Numbered from the stretch's first letter, positions 47,401 through 59,590 are shown. The stretch is 64,000 nt of DNA from Echinometra lucunter (GCA_029962745.1 CM057151.1:39345136-39409135), one strand, 5' to 3'. The notes: generated by a model from the sequence alone, not told the origin. A program made the numbers and translations.

Positions 47401-50400
47401 GGTATTAAATCGGTCTTGGTATAATTTTGCTTATCTTCTCAGCTCTCGCTACTTCACGATATTTCTTTGTACTTTCCCTGCTTACCTGTTCCAGCACATA
47501 GCTTATCCTCTTAGTATTGAATTACAAGGGTTTTTTATTGTTTAATTGATGATGTAAAAACTTGTGAAGTGCTATGACTTTGGGATGCACATTTCAGTTC
47601 CATCAATGAAGATGAGCTACTGCTGCAACACGATTCAAGAGAAATTTCAGTTATATACCCAAACCAAAACTTCACAGAAACAAGTAGGTTTCTGTAAAAG
47701 AAGTGTTGGTTTGGGTATATTAGTATAAGCATCAGCAGTTACATGTACATGTATAATAATATGCAGAGCTGCCAATTAGTAGGATTTTATCCTATTTAGT
47801 AGGATTTTTAAGGGGAATCTGACACCGAATAGGATTTTTGAAACTTGTAAGAATGATTCTTTATACTGTTGGATGTTTCAAAATTTGAAACAAATAGGAT
47901 TTTGGGCTTGAAAATAGGATAAAAAGAAATAAAGAATAGGATTTTTTCCCAACTGGGTTTGCCAGCTCTGTAATATGTCTCTCTTTTATGACTGCACAAA
48001 GTCTAAACATAAAGTCTAAACAAAGATATCTTGTTGAAATGATGCAGTAATGAATATTGTAACAAGCATTTCATGTAGAATAGATCGAGCTTATCTCACT
48101 CTTAGTTTTCAAGATGTTGAAAGTATATCTACAATTGTGAATGTGTTCTTCCTCAGGGAAAGTATGCCATTGTTGAATTCAGTCAGAAAGAGGATGCAGA
48201 GAAGGCAGCAGAGGAGGAGAAGCAGAGGATGAATGGGAAGAAGATCACAGTCAGACCTAGAGAAAACAAGCCCTTTAGTCTGAAAGGCAGACAGCAGGCC
48301 TCTGCAGGAAAGAAAGCCAAGACGGAAAGAGACAAAGAGATGGAGAATGTGCTGGAAGGACTCTTAGAAGCAGAAGATGTGAGTATCAGGGGTTCTGCAC
48401 TCTCTGCGTTACTTGCTCTGTCAACACTTGATGCTGGATCAATTTACTACACTAGTTCAATTTTTTTCTTTAACCCGGGACCAAAAACTACACCTCTGAC
48501 CTGTATCCTAATCCTGCCATAAAGCCCAATTGCAACCCTTATCTGACACCATTTTAATGATGGAACAAAGTGGGAGCATTTTGGTCTATTGGTGAAGGCT
48601 CTTGATCTTATACGAGAGGTCCTGGGTTTGCTCCTTGCTGGGTGCTTGCATCCTTGGGCGAGATGTTTTACCTACAATTATTCCACACAACCAAAGTGTA
48701 AATGGGGACCTAACAATAGCTGGGTTAATGATAATTTGCAGGGCCCTTAGGAAGGACAGTGCTCACTGAAGCTGATGAGGCTTCCCGGGGTAAACATTAT
48801 ATGTGTCATTATTAGCCCAGAGCAAGTGTTCCCTACACAAATGCCAGGTCACCTATCTCGGTATCTTGAAATAGGCTTTAGTCACATTTGATCAATAACA
48901 ATAATGATAACAAAATTTTCAGTTAAAGGTACACTGTACTACATGTGTAAAGTGTGTATGTCTGTGTATGCTTGTGTTTGTGTAGGGCAGATTTAGGGTG
49001 TACCTTTAATGAAAAAAAAATCTAGCTGTCATTGTTGAATACCAATCAAATTTGACTGAGGCATTAGGCCATGGGTTCCACCAAGGGTTCATGTTATAAT
49101 GTAGTACCCCTCTTCTCAAATGCAGCCTGTAGTACGATTTGATGAAGCCTGTCAAAACGTTTGGATTAAGAATTTTAAAAATGAAATAAATACATGGAGA
49201 ACTATGTTATTCCCATAAGTAAATAAAATATACATCTTTAATAAATAAATTTTTAGTTTTGTGGATGATGGAAATCCATCACTAAAATCAAGTGTCAAAA
49301 TTTTTCTCATTTACTTACTGGGCACGAGAAGTGTGCCCTTGTGCACTGAAGTATATACTATAGTGCCCACAATATAATTTCAGAAATAATTCGAGCCTGC
49401 AGATTGAATTAAGAACCCGGGATGTAGTTTATAACACTGTCACTCTTTGTAATGTTACCAAGTGTAAATGGTCAAATGGGTAAATTGTCCCATGACTTTA
49501 ATCGTTCCTGCATTCAGATACTTAAATGTTTAATGGTCCCAAGTCCAGATTACATCATTTGCTCTCAGCACATATTTGTAAACAAATACTTACATAAAGT
49601 GATATCTCTATTGATCTCTATTGATAAATGTGACTGCATGATTTGATATTTTCTTCTGCTTCATGAGTTCAGTTACGAGGACAAATTTTTATAATTATCA
49701 TATCATATGTGAGGACTGGAACATATAATCCCATGTTTTCACTTCACTTTATGGTTAATCACACTAAAATTTTGTTACCTGTATTTTCGCCAGGTTTGTT
49801 CTCAAATGACGGCCCTTGTCGACGAAACATGTCTAGACCAGTCTGACCTCCAGCTCAGGTATCTCATCTGTGATTTGCTTCAAGAAGTCTTTGTGGAGAT
49901 GTTTCCTAAATGCAGAGTCTTCCCCTATGGCTCATCCGTCAGTGGATTTGGGGTGAAAGGTTGCGACCTCGACCTTCAGATTGACCTTGGTCGAGACGAG
50001 GAGCAGTACAAGTACAAATTCGCCTCCATGTGCCCTGATGCAGATGGCATGGAGACCATTGAAGAGATGGTAATATGATTTTCCACAGCATAGTTTATTT
50101 CTGTGAATTCCACAGTACTGCTTATGTGTATGCTGTTTTTCTGTTTCCTCATTCCTGTGCATGCATCAGCAGTATGAAGGAGTTCACTTTATTTGACAAG
50201 TACTATGGTGAATTGTGGTAATTAGTTATTCATTGTACCTTTGTGAGGGCATAGGATTGTTAAAAAATTTTTCTCTCCAGCTATGTAACTGCGGTGCGAG
50301 TCAGAGAAATGTTTACTTCAAATAGATTGAAACTCCCCAATATTTCAGTATGGAAATTTGAATGTGAAATAATCTGTAATGAACTGGTAGCATCATGCCT

Positions 50401-53400
50401 CTTACCTTTTTTGAAGTAAACTTTTGCTGAACAGCTTTCCATCATGGACTGCGCAAAGACCTAGTCAGTTGGCAAGGTTTAAAGACTGCATTAAAGGCAT
50501 TGGCTAACTTTGTAAGCAGCTGATTTAAAAAATTCTCAAACTAAGATGAAACATGTGTATGAGTACTTGTATTTGTACTCAAAAACCCTGAAACCAACCA
50601 TAATTTGGAATGAAAAGCTGTAAGTTAGATGCAAACCGCGATTTTATTAGCTTTCGTCTCGAGAGACAACGAACTAAGAGGACTGTTTGCACGAATTAAA
50701 AAATACCGTTATCTGCCTTCCGCCGTGTGATACGTCAATACACACAGTGTGGTCCGTTGAGTCATGCGCGAATGCGCACTCCTTACGTTTGGTCTGTGCA
50801 ACCGACTCTCGTATATTTTTCAAACATTGGTTCACATTTCTAATATTTTAAAACACTTCCCGTGGATATTATACTCTGAAACTTTCAAACTGGTATTTTT
50901 ACACTATAACCCTAATGTTTATCCCATTTTCAACTAACCAAATGAGATTTTTTAAAATCATGACAATGTTAACCAATGTCTTTAAGCTGATAACCCCTTG
51001 GTGAACGTAATTGGCACAGATCCCGAGTATGTGACACAGACTGATGGAATACCATAGTCTTACATGTACCTACACTGTATGATGACTTCATTTGATCTAT
51101 GTGATGCATTTTATATGTAGGAAGAATGTCCCTCAGACCAAGGTGATAAGGCAAGTGAACAGCCAGATACAAGCAATATGACGCATGAGGAGATTCTGCA
51201 GGTCCTGTGTCGTCTCCTGAAGCAGTGTGTCCCATCCTGCCAGCATGTCAGGGTCATACCCAGTAGCCGTAGACCTGTCATCAAGTTCATCCATAAGGAA
51301 TCGGGTCTTCATTGTGATCTGTCTCTGGATAACAGGTGAAATGAAGGATGCTTGTAATCAAATGGATCAATAGTAATCGTGATGATGATGATAATAGGGA
51401 GCTTTAGATACGCGACGCAGCTCAAAAGGCGCGGTATCTTGCCAAAAATGTTGTTGTGCGCATGCGCGAGACAGCTCTTTTCCAATCCATCCTGCGTCTT
51501 CTGTTTTACACGACGGTTCTGGGGCCAGTTTACCGTCCTCCCCAATACCTTTGTTGACCTGTTTTTATGACGTAACAATGGTTCATATTTGAGCGCGCAC
51601 GCTTTGTTTGATTAACTGTGTCCTCCCTAAATCTAAAGCCTCTTTGCAAAGCGACGCGAGGAAAGAGGAGAACGTAAGTCAACTCAGCAAGATTCCGCAT
51701 CGTCTGAGCTGCGTCGCGTATCTAAAGCTCCCTAATAACAGTATCCTTGATGATGGTAGTTTGATACCATTCTTATCCAGCATTAGTCAACCTGCCATGA
51801 TAAGGCATTCAAGCATGGCAGAATTTAGAACCTTATAGCCTGATCGGGCTTATCATTGAGGGCAGTAGAGAATCAGCCATTACTGCAACGTCCCGCCATA
51901 GAGTTACATGCAACAATGCAGCGCAGCTGAATGTAGCCCGCAAAGATTACATATGCGCTATGGGGGACACCGCAGTAATGGCGCTGCCCACAAATCGATT
52001 GTCGGATTGATCTATACCTAGTTTTTCCACAGTCCAGTGACTTTCCTCTAAAATAGGACATGCTTATTGTCGTGTTTGTGGGATCGGATCTTAGATGAGG
52101 AGTCTTTAAATAATGCAAAAGGTACAAGTTCTATTTCCAGTTCAGAATCGAAGTATTTATTTGACGAAGCTCAGAAACTCTCAATCTCTCGATACAGTTA
52201 TATTCAGTAGAGTTGAAGATTACAGAAATATGTTATGTTTGTCTGTCGATGGTTAAAAGTCAAGTCCCCTCGATTAGAGAAACTTCACTAACAGGAAAGT
52301 TTTGAGGGAGTGAAACAATGTTGGATGAGTGACTTCTGATTGCTCTATAGTCAATTGTATGTCATGATTGCTATGGTATTATGGGGAGTGGTAATGAAGA
52401 GTGTAAGTGACTGGGGTTGGTTCTATGAGTCATAGTTCTTAGAACTTAAGTTCCTTGAAGTTAACTCTGGGGTGGTCATAAGGAGTAAGATGATAATGGG
52501 AGTGGGGGAAAGGGTGGCAAGAAGTGATATTACATACTACATTTGAAGTACTACATAACATTATGATGCAGACTTTGATTTTCCCTGAGGGCATACTGTA
52601 TTTGCCATGATGCACTACTCACCAGCAGCAAGAAACCTTATGAACTGACGGCCATGCCCTTTGGCTATCAAATGATTTGTTTTGGCTTGAGTACCCTTCT
52701 GACTTGCTGAAGCCGCCAGCTTTAGAAAAATGGTGGCATGAAAGTCCAGATATTACTTCCTCTGTCTTTCTTGATATAGGGACTAATTATAACAACTTTT
52801 ACAATGACAAATAACAATTTGAATATTTATCAAATAAATTGGCTAGGAGAAAAGAAGTTCCTCACAGAAATGTGAAATATGGACATTTCATAACTTTTCT
52901 CCTTTATTCTCCAACTACACATCTTCTTTTGAATTTTTCCCCAAAAGTATTGAGTGGATCTGATTCAACAGTTTGTCAAGGCAAACTTAATCATTACCAG
53001 TTACAAGTATGTATCACAGCCTCATGGCAAACTTCATCATTACCAGTTATGTCTCACAGCCTCACGGTAGACGATGCTAGGGGTGAAAATGTACTACATG
53101 TAGATTCAGATTAGAAATGGATAACTTTTTACATGTCCAAGGAACACTTTTTCAGTTTACGGTAAATTCATGACTGCATTGTTGTCTTATAGACTAGCTC
53201 TCAGGAACACAGAGCTCCTTCACTTCTACTCCTCCCTTGATGAGCGTGTCAGACCACTGGTCTGTTGTGTGCGGCAGTGGGCCAAGCACCACCAGCTGGC
53301 CGGGAACCAGCAGGGTCCAGGACCCAAGCTAACCAACTATGCCTTGACTCTCATGGTCATCCACTATGTTCAGAACACACAGCCAGTCCTTTTACCAACT

Positions 53401-55949
53401 GTTCATCAACTCGGGGAACTTGCAGGTAGGCTTTTGCTTTCTTCACTTCTAATACAGCACTAATTTGAAATTAATTATTTTGTAATGATTATTAGAAATT
53501 GAGTTAGTGCTTTGTCAATCTTTGTACTGTATCAAAGTGAAGGAAAAGTAGTATCTGGGGCTGGGACTGGAACTGTAGACTTCAGTGAATTCTTCTGATT
53601 CAAATTTTTTTTTAAGGCAATGATAATATTGTAACCCAAGTTTTAATCTGTCTTTTTATTGTAGAGGTAATTTTCAGTTCATTAATTTTTTCTTCCTGTT
53701 TTTTTCCTGTAGGTAATTGAGGTCGAGGAGGGAACCCTCAGTTACTCAGAAGCTCTAATAAGATATAGGATAAGGATCCATTAGGCTATTTGTATCAGTA
53801 TAATGTGTCATTATTTCTTTCTTTTGAGTACTAACCCTAAGATAAGGTTAATGGAGAATGCATGTAATTTTACAGTCAAATTCTGTTCAATGGGTTGATA
53901 ATTTGTTATTTTCCACAGGTCCAGATGATGGAAGTGTAGTTTCTGGATGGGATTGTTCATTCACAACTGATGCATCAAAGGTCAGCTGTGTGGACAATAC
54001 AGAGACCATAGGTACGCATAGAAAGAAATGTCCGTTAGTGTGTTTTATCACTGGCAGACCCAGCATATAGAAATTAATGTATAGCAAGTTTTTCTGTCAA
54101 GGTTTTTCTGTCCAAGTGATGGTAGTGAGACATTTTACAGCTTAATTCTATTAGCTTGTTTCCTTTCTGTATGACACATTAGGTAAGTTCATTATTTTCA
54201 TAATTTTTCAAAAACAGGTTTATCAATAATTGCTTTTTAATTGAATATTTTTTTTCACAGCTTCCACGATCACAAAATCTTGATTATCTTCACTCCACCC
54301 CCCCCCCTTATGGATAGTAGGGAGCTTCCGCAAAAAAAATACCCCCCCCCAAAAAAAAAAAAAAAAAAATCTTTGCAGGCTCAAATGATCAAATCTGAAT
54401 AATTCCCCGTATTGTTGAAAACAAGAATATTTCTTGGCCAAAATTGCGTCTGTTCTCAATATAGGACGCAGCTGAGTAGCCTGACAATCAACGGTTGGTA
54501 TGTAAAATTTTTGTTTTTCGGATTTGAGCATGCGCACACAACATGCTTGACTGGCGGTCGTGTACTTGGTTGCGAAAGCTCTCTAGTTTGAAACACCCCC
54601 CCCCCCCCAAAAAAAAAAAAAAATAAGAGAGAGGTTGTGAAGTAAAATTTTCATTCCTATATTTTCACTGTCATGGTTAGGCAAGCAGGCACCTTTCCAA
54701 AAGGTATATATGGCCTACCATATACTCCTTATACATTGTATTTGATCTTTCAGAATCTCTGCTGAAAGGCTTCTTCAGCTTCTTTACCAAGTGTGACTTG
54801 GCCACCAATGTTCTGTGCCCTGTATCAGGGACCACCGTCCCTCTCACTCAGTTCAACCCCAACATCTCATCAGATTCATCATCATCTTCATCATTCAAAG
54901 TGGGACCAGTCAACATCCAAGATCCTCTAGAATTGACGCACAATGTGGCAATGAATGTCAATGACAAGGTTGCTGGAAAGATGAGAGAGGAGCTGCGCAA
55001 GGCCAGCCTGACTTGCATCTCATTGAGGTACAAGAAGCAAGGGGAGAATACAGAGACAGGGAAGATTCCACGCTGGGGCTTCCTTAGCCTCCTTGAGGAA
55101 AGGGATGGAGGGAGGAAGAAGGCGGAAGGTGGGCCATCGGTTGTCATCCCCCTGAAAATGAGTCAGGTGACGCCTGAATTCGTTAAGCGGTATGAAGATG
55201 CGGGGGAGATGAAACGGGCATGGTGCCAGCATGCAGAGGACTTTGCCATGAGGCTGATGGAGGATGTGCTAGGGATAGAATGTTCTCAAGAGTCTCAGGA
55301 TGATGCCATGGAAGAGATGGAAAACAGTCTCCATTCTCCAGGACAACCACAGGAAGCTGAGGAAGGTATTGAAAAATGTGGTGTGGACAGTGATGCTTGC
55401 AGCAGTGGAATTACAAAAGACAGTAGCTTGAGAGATATGGAAACAGATGAAGATATTGAACCTGCAAGAAAGAGACAGAGGATTTCTTCCAGTTTCGATG
55501 ATGATGAGCATGAAATGTCTATGACCTCCAGTGGCAGCACTAGCATGACTTCTCCAACTGACCTTACATCTCCAACGTCCATAAACTCTCCTGCAACAGA
55601 CCACGAGGGCAGCACTACCAGCAGAGTTGTTTGCTGTAAAGCCACCCATGCTGTCTGGGTCGGCCGCCGAAAGCTACGTAGGAAGCTGCAAATGGAGAAG
55701 CCATGGGGAGACGCACCAATTGACGAACTGAGCAGAGAGAAACTTGTTACACAAGAGATATTAAAGTCTAATCCACCCCCTGCCACTGCCCTTGCAGAAT
55801 TTAAGATAGAACTAAGAAGGAAGTTAGCTGCCGACTGCACAGCTGTAATTGCTGCATTTCATACTGTTCAAAATGACATCAATACAAGGAATTTTGCACA
55901 CTTTTTTGATGAGTTTGTTGGAAGAATGCTCAGCAATTTAAAGGTGTAA
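41449..55949 (+). CDS. TUT1: TUT1 / Star-PAP, U6 terminal uridylyltransferase and poly(A) polymerase (8 coding exons, 832 aa)
   Basis: Nuclear non-canonical nucleotidyltransferase; in vertebrates it oligouridylates U6 snRNA and polyadenylates selected mRNAs. Exons: 41449-41521, 47185-47375, 48157-48378, 49794-50069, 51121-51335, 53193-53425, 53919-54011, 54754-55949. All are GT-AG, in phase, 2499 nt. A C2H2 zinc finger (C15, C18, H31, H37) is followed by an RRM at about 54-122 (RNP2 IFVGGL, RNP1 GKYAIVEF). The catalytic domain has GSS (208-210), the aspartate pair D220/D222 in CDLDL and the third carboxylate D320 in CDLSLDN, so the active site looks intact. The PAP-associated domain includes TNYALTLMVIHYVQ and NIQDPLELTHNVAMNV. 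A Glu/Ser-rich linker with a basic patch (ARKRQR) leads to a C-terminal KA1-like region (about 770-832). The insertion between the second and third catalytic aspartates is shorter than in human TUT1 and not proline-rich. Intron 1 (5.7 kb) is packed with mobile DNA. Confidence 0.95.
41879..42411. mobile_element. 533-bp foldback element, TTAA-flanked, TUT1 intron 1 (copy 1)
   Basis: Nearly the whole element is an inverted repeat. The left arm from GCAGTGTATACAGCCACACG (41881) pairs with the right arm ending CGTGTGGCTGTATACACTGC (42411), with arms of about 250 bp around a centre at about 42141-42163 (TCACCTG...CAGGTGA). Shared arm landmarks: GCGTGTGG, GGATACAGCCACACT, GAATTCCCACTT, CGTCACGAAGGTTTTATCTC, CAAACAATATTG. 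TTAA lies at 41875-41878 and 42412-42415. No coding frame. Confidence 0.88.
42421..42879. mobile_element. TTAA MITE family A, TUT1 intron 1
   Basis: TTAA lies at 42417-42420 and 42880-42883. It abuts the foldback element, the two sharing TTAACTTAA. The ends are AGGCATTGGCTAACTTTGT and AGACATTGGTTAACATTGT (inverted). An unrelated insertion of about 120 bp (about 42600-42720, with GGTTGAGTTCTGGATGCAGG) replaces part of the interior; a similar word recurs near 46255. Confidence 0.85.
42887..42981. repeat. Polypurine (GGA/GAA)n tract
   Basis: About 95 bp, almost all G and A on the plus strand, in TUT1 intron 1. A second polypurine stretch lies at about 46157-46210. Confidence 0.85.
43318..43706. 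mobile_element. ~390-bp inverted-terminal element with poly(G), TUT1 intron 1
   Basis: The left end TTATGATGGGG, a G run and ACCTAAAGCTATGCAC correspond to the right end read inverted: TTTATGGTCGGGGTCCTAAAGC then TACGC. A second inverted CCTAAAGCTACGCAC lies just inside the right end. No target duplication could be fixed. A solo end resembling it lies at 13075-13125. Confidence 0.65.
43733..43908. mobile_element. 176-bp MITE with TAA duplication (Harbinger-like), TUT1 intron 1
   Basis: TGGGGTGTTGCAAGAAAGTT at the left end is exactly inverted at the right, with about 27 bp of perfect match, flanked by TAA at 43730-43732 and 43909-43911. A 3-bp TWA duplication is the hallmark of PIF/Harbinger elements. 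Confidence 0.8.
44698..45203. mobile_element. Foldback element, TUT1 intron 1 (copy 2, diverged)
   Basis: A relative of 41879-42411. It shares CTTTACCTTACGGCCACAC, GGATACAGCCACACTCATCT, CCCCAAAACTTGGGTCGTCA, the ACAAACAATATTT centre region and CAAGTGGGAATTCAGACAAG. The right end is truncated after GTATCCTCATGTCAATGC, so the outermost stem is lost. Confidence 0.82.
45204..47184. other. Remainder of TUT1 intron 1
   Basis: AT-rich. It holds an isolated 155-codon frame at 45455-45922 that I do not recognise and take as chance or transposon residue, a poly(G) run at about 46300-46313, a (CT)n tract at about 46490-46508 and a small repeat at 46709-46820 in which CAGTTCCTTAGACC-type units recur three times about 45 bp apart. 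Confidence 0.45.
47764..47970. mobile_element. 207-bp hAT-like MITE, TUT1 intron 2
   Basis: The ends CAGAGCTGCCAA and (inverted) CAGAGCTGGCAA are flanked by an exact 7-bp duplication, TAATATG, at 47757-47763 and 47971-47977. Ends of the CAGNG..GCCAA type with 7-8 bp duplications are typical of hAT elements. The interior repeats the word ATAGGATTTT six times. Confidence 0.85.
48566..48815 (+). mobile_element. Degenerate tRNA-derived SINE, TUT1 intron 3
   Basis: The head has a box-A-like TGGTCTATTGG and a box-B-like GGGTTTGCTCC, then GCATCCTTGGGCGAGATGTT, which resembles the 'cttgagcaaggca' core of the SINE at 37889. The tail fades at about 48815. Confidence 0.6.
48927..49005. mobile_element. 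79-bp TTAA-flanked mini-element, TUT1 intron 3
   Basis: AGGTACAC and GTGTACCT ends are flanked by TTAA at 48923-48926 and 49006-49009. The interior is GT-rich. It is very short and may be a chance arrangement. Confidence 0.5.
50495..50981. mobile_element. TTAA MITE family A, TUT1 intron 4
   Basis: TTAA lies at 50491-50494 and 50982-50985. It is 487 bp, the same length as the ATRIP intron 5 copy, and similar throughout. Confidence 0.88.
51397..51732. mobile_element. 336-bp MITE with 28-bp perfect inverted ends, TUT1 intron 5
   Basis: GGGAGCTTTAGATACGCGAC continues to a 28-bp perfect inverted repeat at both ends. TA lies on each side (51395-51396 and 51733-51734), the duplication expected for Tc1/mariner-type insertion. 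The GC-rich interior contains ATGACGTAAC. No transposase frame. Confidence 0.85.
51877..51981. repeat. 105-bp hairpin-forming unit, TUT1 intron 5
   Basis: CCATTACTGCAACGTCCCGC then CATA pairs with TATGGGGGACACCGCAGTAA then TGG (about 19 of 23 positions). The loop is GC-rich. Confidence 0.6.
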
Positions 55950-57500
55950 TGCATGTGTACTTCTCTGTTGCTGAAAGAGCATCATGCCTCTGAGAAAGTG
56001 CCTTTTTGTATGGTGTTGCAGCACATGCCACTAGGTGTGTATTGTTAAAAAATGTTTTTACTATGCAGCTGTACAAAGACAAATGATTTGTCTAATTTTT
56101 TTTGTGTTAGCCTTTTAAAGTCTGAATATCTTTTTTATTAAATAAGTTTGAAATCCCTTACTAGTACTTACCCTAAATCATTGTCTTTTAGATTTCGATG
56201 CTATTTGGAAATGATTTTTTTTTCCTAAATGCTCTTTATGAATAATTTGTAAGTTCATGAAGTGAAAAGGATGAAATCCAATTCTTCTTCTTAAATGGCA
56301 TGGCAACGTTCCAACATTGTACACCAAAACCTGGTGCTCTTGGTCGAATAGAATCATGTTTTGTTTCTTATGTAACACCACCTCAAAACCTTTAACAGAT
56401 ACCTGGACACTTGAATATAGCTGCAGATTTCCTTCCATTGTAATTCACTTACAGCTGATGATGGTCACAAAGGGCAGTAGTCTAAGTAAGGATGCTCCGA
56501 GCACCCCAAATTTTGGCCGTATAGTATGAATGAGGTATTAGTCTCTTTTTCTTAAAAAAAAGAAAGAAACTCTTTCAGTCGTTCAGTCGTGTCATGTCTT
56601 CTCATCTTATTTGAAATGATGTTCAGTCTAAATTGAAGTCATGTCTCAACCATTGTTGAAAAGAAAAAACATCTTATTTAAAGTGATGTTCAGTCTAAAT
56701 TCAAGTCATGTCTCAACTGTTGTTGAAAAGAAAAAACATGGTCCTCCCACAGAGTAACAACAAAAAATAAATAAAGGTCAGGAGGACACGTGTGAAAAGA
56801 TGATGCTAATGTTTGCCATGCATCACGTTTTGTAGATTCCTTTGTTGTGCTGGATCTGCACTGCACCCTAAAATGTCTTTAGAGTTAAATCGCTTTAAAA
56901 TCTTGATTTCAAAGTTACACAATCCACAATCCTTGAAAGACTATTTCTTTTTTAAGGGTGAAAAAAGCTGGATGGGGTACCAATAGAATCTTCCATCTCA
57001 CCCTCAAGACTGAATTGATTACTTTTGTTTGGCTTCTCTCTCCATGATTAATTTGCACTTTCCATTCATAAGAATATGGAAGTGGTATAATTTCTTTCCT
57101 GTATTATGTGTGTTAAGATTGTATCTGAATGATTTATCATGTTTCGGTATGATATTGAATACATAAAGTTGTATGTTTTAGTTTTAAAGTCTCACGTCTC
57201 ACTGTCTGTGCTTTTCTTCCTACGTGACAGATCAAGAAGTAGAAGTCTGATTTTGGTATACATGTATGAGTTAATGTTTGAGTGTGGTAGCTGCATTTAG
57301 TTGAAGAATATGAACTTAAGCTTATGACTTTTGTGATTTGCTGGAAAAAGCTGTACTTGTACTCTCATGAATGAATGAATGAAAGTGGATGAAGTTTGTC
57401 ACATCAAGAATGCAGACAAATGTATGTATTATCTTGAAAGGAATTACTGTAATGTATGCAATAGGGTGCATAAAATTCAACTCCTCAAATGGAGAAAAGA
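55950..57500 (+). other. TUT1 3' UTR and downstream region
   Basis: No frame seen. AATAAA lies at 56766-56771 and 56770-56775. A 67-bp tandem duplication (56603-56669 and 56670-56736; CATCTTATTTGAAATGATGT in the first unit) lies just upstream of these signals. On the minus strand an AATAAA at about 57521-57526 could end an opposing transcript. Confidence 0.5.
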
Positions 57501-59361
57501 TTCATTTTATTTGTCTTTAAATCTTTATTGATCAAATAAATCAAACCACAAATCATAGAAATCAGAAAGAATATTTACATAACAAGGCAGAGCAGACCAT
57601 TAAACATGTCGATCATCAGTAACTTAGAAATAACTTACATATCAAACCTCCACTTTTTAAAATGTTCTGAGAGTTAATAATTTTTCTTTGACAAAAAGTA
57701 TTGTGTCTTAAATACATTTAACACAAGCTTTAAATTCTGAAATACATGTATTACGGGTCTTTCAGCTAAATTTGCAAGAATGAACATAATATTTTAAGAC
57801 AAGGAAAACAGGTTAAAAATTTGTTCACCATGAATACCAAATATTTTTCGGATGAGAAAATAGTGATACATGTATCTGAATGTTGTTTCTGATTTGTTGT
57901 TGACTGCAGACCATCCCATCTAATACATGTATTTACCATCAAGCATTCACAAGAGATGTGTACAATTCTTTCAGTATCCTTTCGGAGAGAAGATTCCTGT
58001 AGGATTGAGTGATGTAGAGTAAATTATTTTCGTTATTATGCATGCATGTACATTCAGTGCAGAGGTGTTCGGTACATAATATGCTGTGCATGAGTGGCAG
58101 GCTGAATTTCGTGAAGAATAGATAGGCCTACATGAAGTTTTTTTTAAATATACAAAAAAAAAAAAATAAATAAGAAGAGAAAAGGTACGTGTGCTTATAA
58201 TATAGTGCGTCACATATGGTATAGCATGTTCAATTCTCAGCTGACAAGGAAATAAAATGGCGCACTCAAATCTTACCCTGATCCACCACTTGCCCAATAG
58301 CGAAATGAAATCCCTGCAATGCCTAATAACCACATGCAATTACCCTATATTATTCAAAACAAATTATGCTAAAAATGGTAATGGTCGATTTAAAAGCAAT
58401 TGATCTAGCAGTTATCTAACCAGAACTTTGTCAAAACAGTACTTTAAACTGGGTCAGAGGAGTTGATGTATGAGGGATTTGCAAACCTTGCTTTCTGCCA
58501 CGTGCCTTGGAACCTGACAGGCTTCGTTATCTCGACCACACCAACGAGACAGACCCGAGACGACAACAGATCAAACAAGAAATTACATTACACACACACT
58601 GTACTCCTAGTGGCTGAAAATCGGTTGGTTCTGGAATCGATATGGAGTTGGTTTGGCGGTGTGACTGGGTGCTATAAATCTGATACCGTTTACTTTCGAT
58701 TGATCCCACTTTAGCCCATTTGTCTCATCTTGATGGAAAGCTTACCATTTCAGGCATATCCTTTCTAACTTACTCCCAAATCTCCCCCTTGATTGATACG
58801 TCTTAAATACCCGGGGCTCAGTCCAATTTGCATTTTGATTGCATTCTCGTGTTTGCAATGTGCTTTTGGGATTTGCCCTATAAATATTTCATGAAACGAA
58901 ATGGAATAGCCTGGAGAGTGTTTTACATCAGTAGATAATGATCTCTTCCTTGTGTTTACTCCCTAGAACTTCCTATCTTCATCTTTGGGTTCGAATCAAT
59001 TTTGAATTGTAGATTTGAGTTGTGATATAGACGAGATAGAAAGCGATAAGGGATATTCTGGGTTAAAGTTCTGCATGAATTTGTGATTATGTGAGGGGCA
59101 TGAGGGGCGCCGCTGGGAAATTTTTAAGAAACAAGTGTATACCTGCCGAAATCCTGCCAACAAGCAACCAAAATAAAATTTTATTTAAAAAAACAAACAA
59201 ACAAACAAAACGGGGGGGGGGGGGAGAGAAGAATTCATGTGCTTAAACCGGCAATGCATTTTAATATCCCATATTTAAAAGAAGTCCAATCGTTATGAAG
59301 AGGCGACGTGTTGGAAGATCGACTCGATCTAATTAGAAAAGAAAATAATACATTGTGCTGC

Positions 59362-59590
59362 ATATTGTTACAGCGCTCAAATCGAGCACGCAAGGTGCTC
59401 AAGGCGCTCCAATATTACGCCGACTCGGTGAACACAGAATTCATATATACCGGTACACATTTAACACCTTGATGGAGAGTGGCAAATGTAGATTAATGTC
59501 TTGCCATAAGACACCGTGCTGGGGTTCGAATCCACGACCTTCGTAATTCCGGTCAAGTGTTTAAACCACTCTACTACGACATCTCCAATA
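59362..59590 (-). mobile_element. tRNA-derived SINE
   Basis: Read on the minus strand: box A TAGTAGAGTGG, box B GGATTCGAACCCC, then GACATTAATCTACATTTGCC, the same body word as the SINE at 22081-22375. The tail with GCGCTGTAAC lies near 59378-59369. Confidence 0.75.

Noticed and set aside
55295..55840. 181-residue frame antisense to the last TUT1 exon
   Set aside because: It is a shadow of the Ser/Glu-rich coding strand, with no independent signal.
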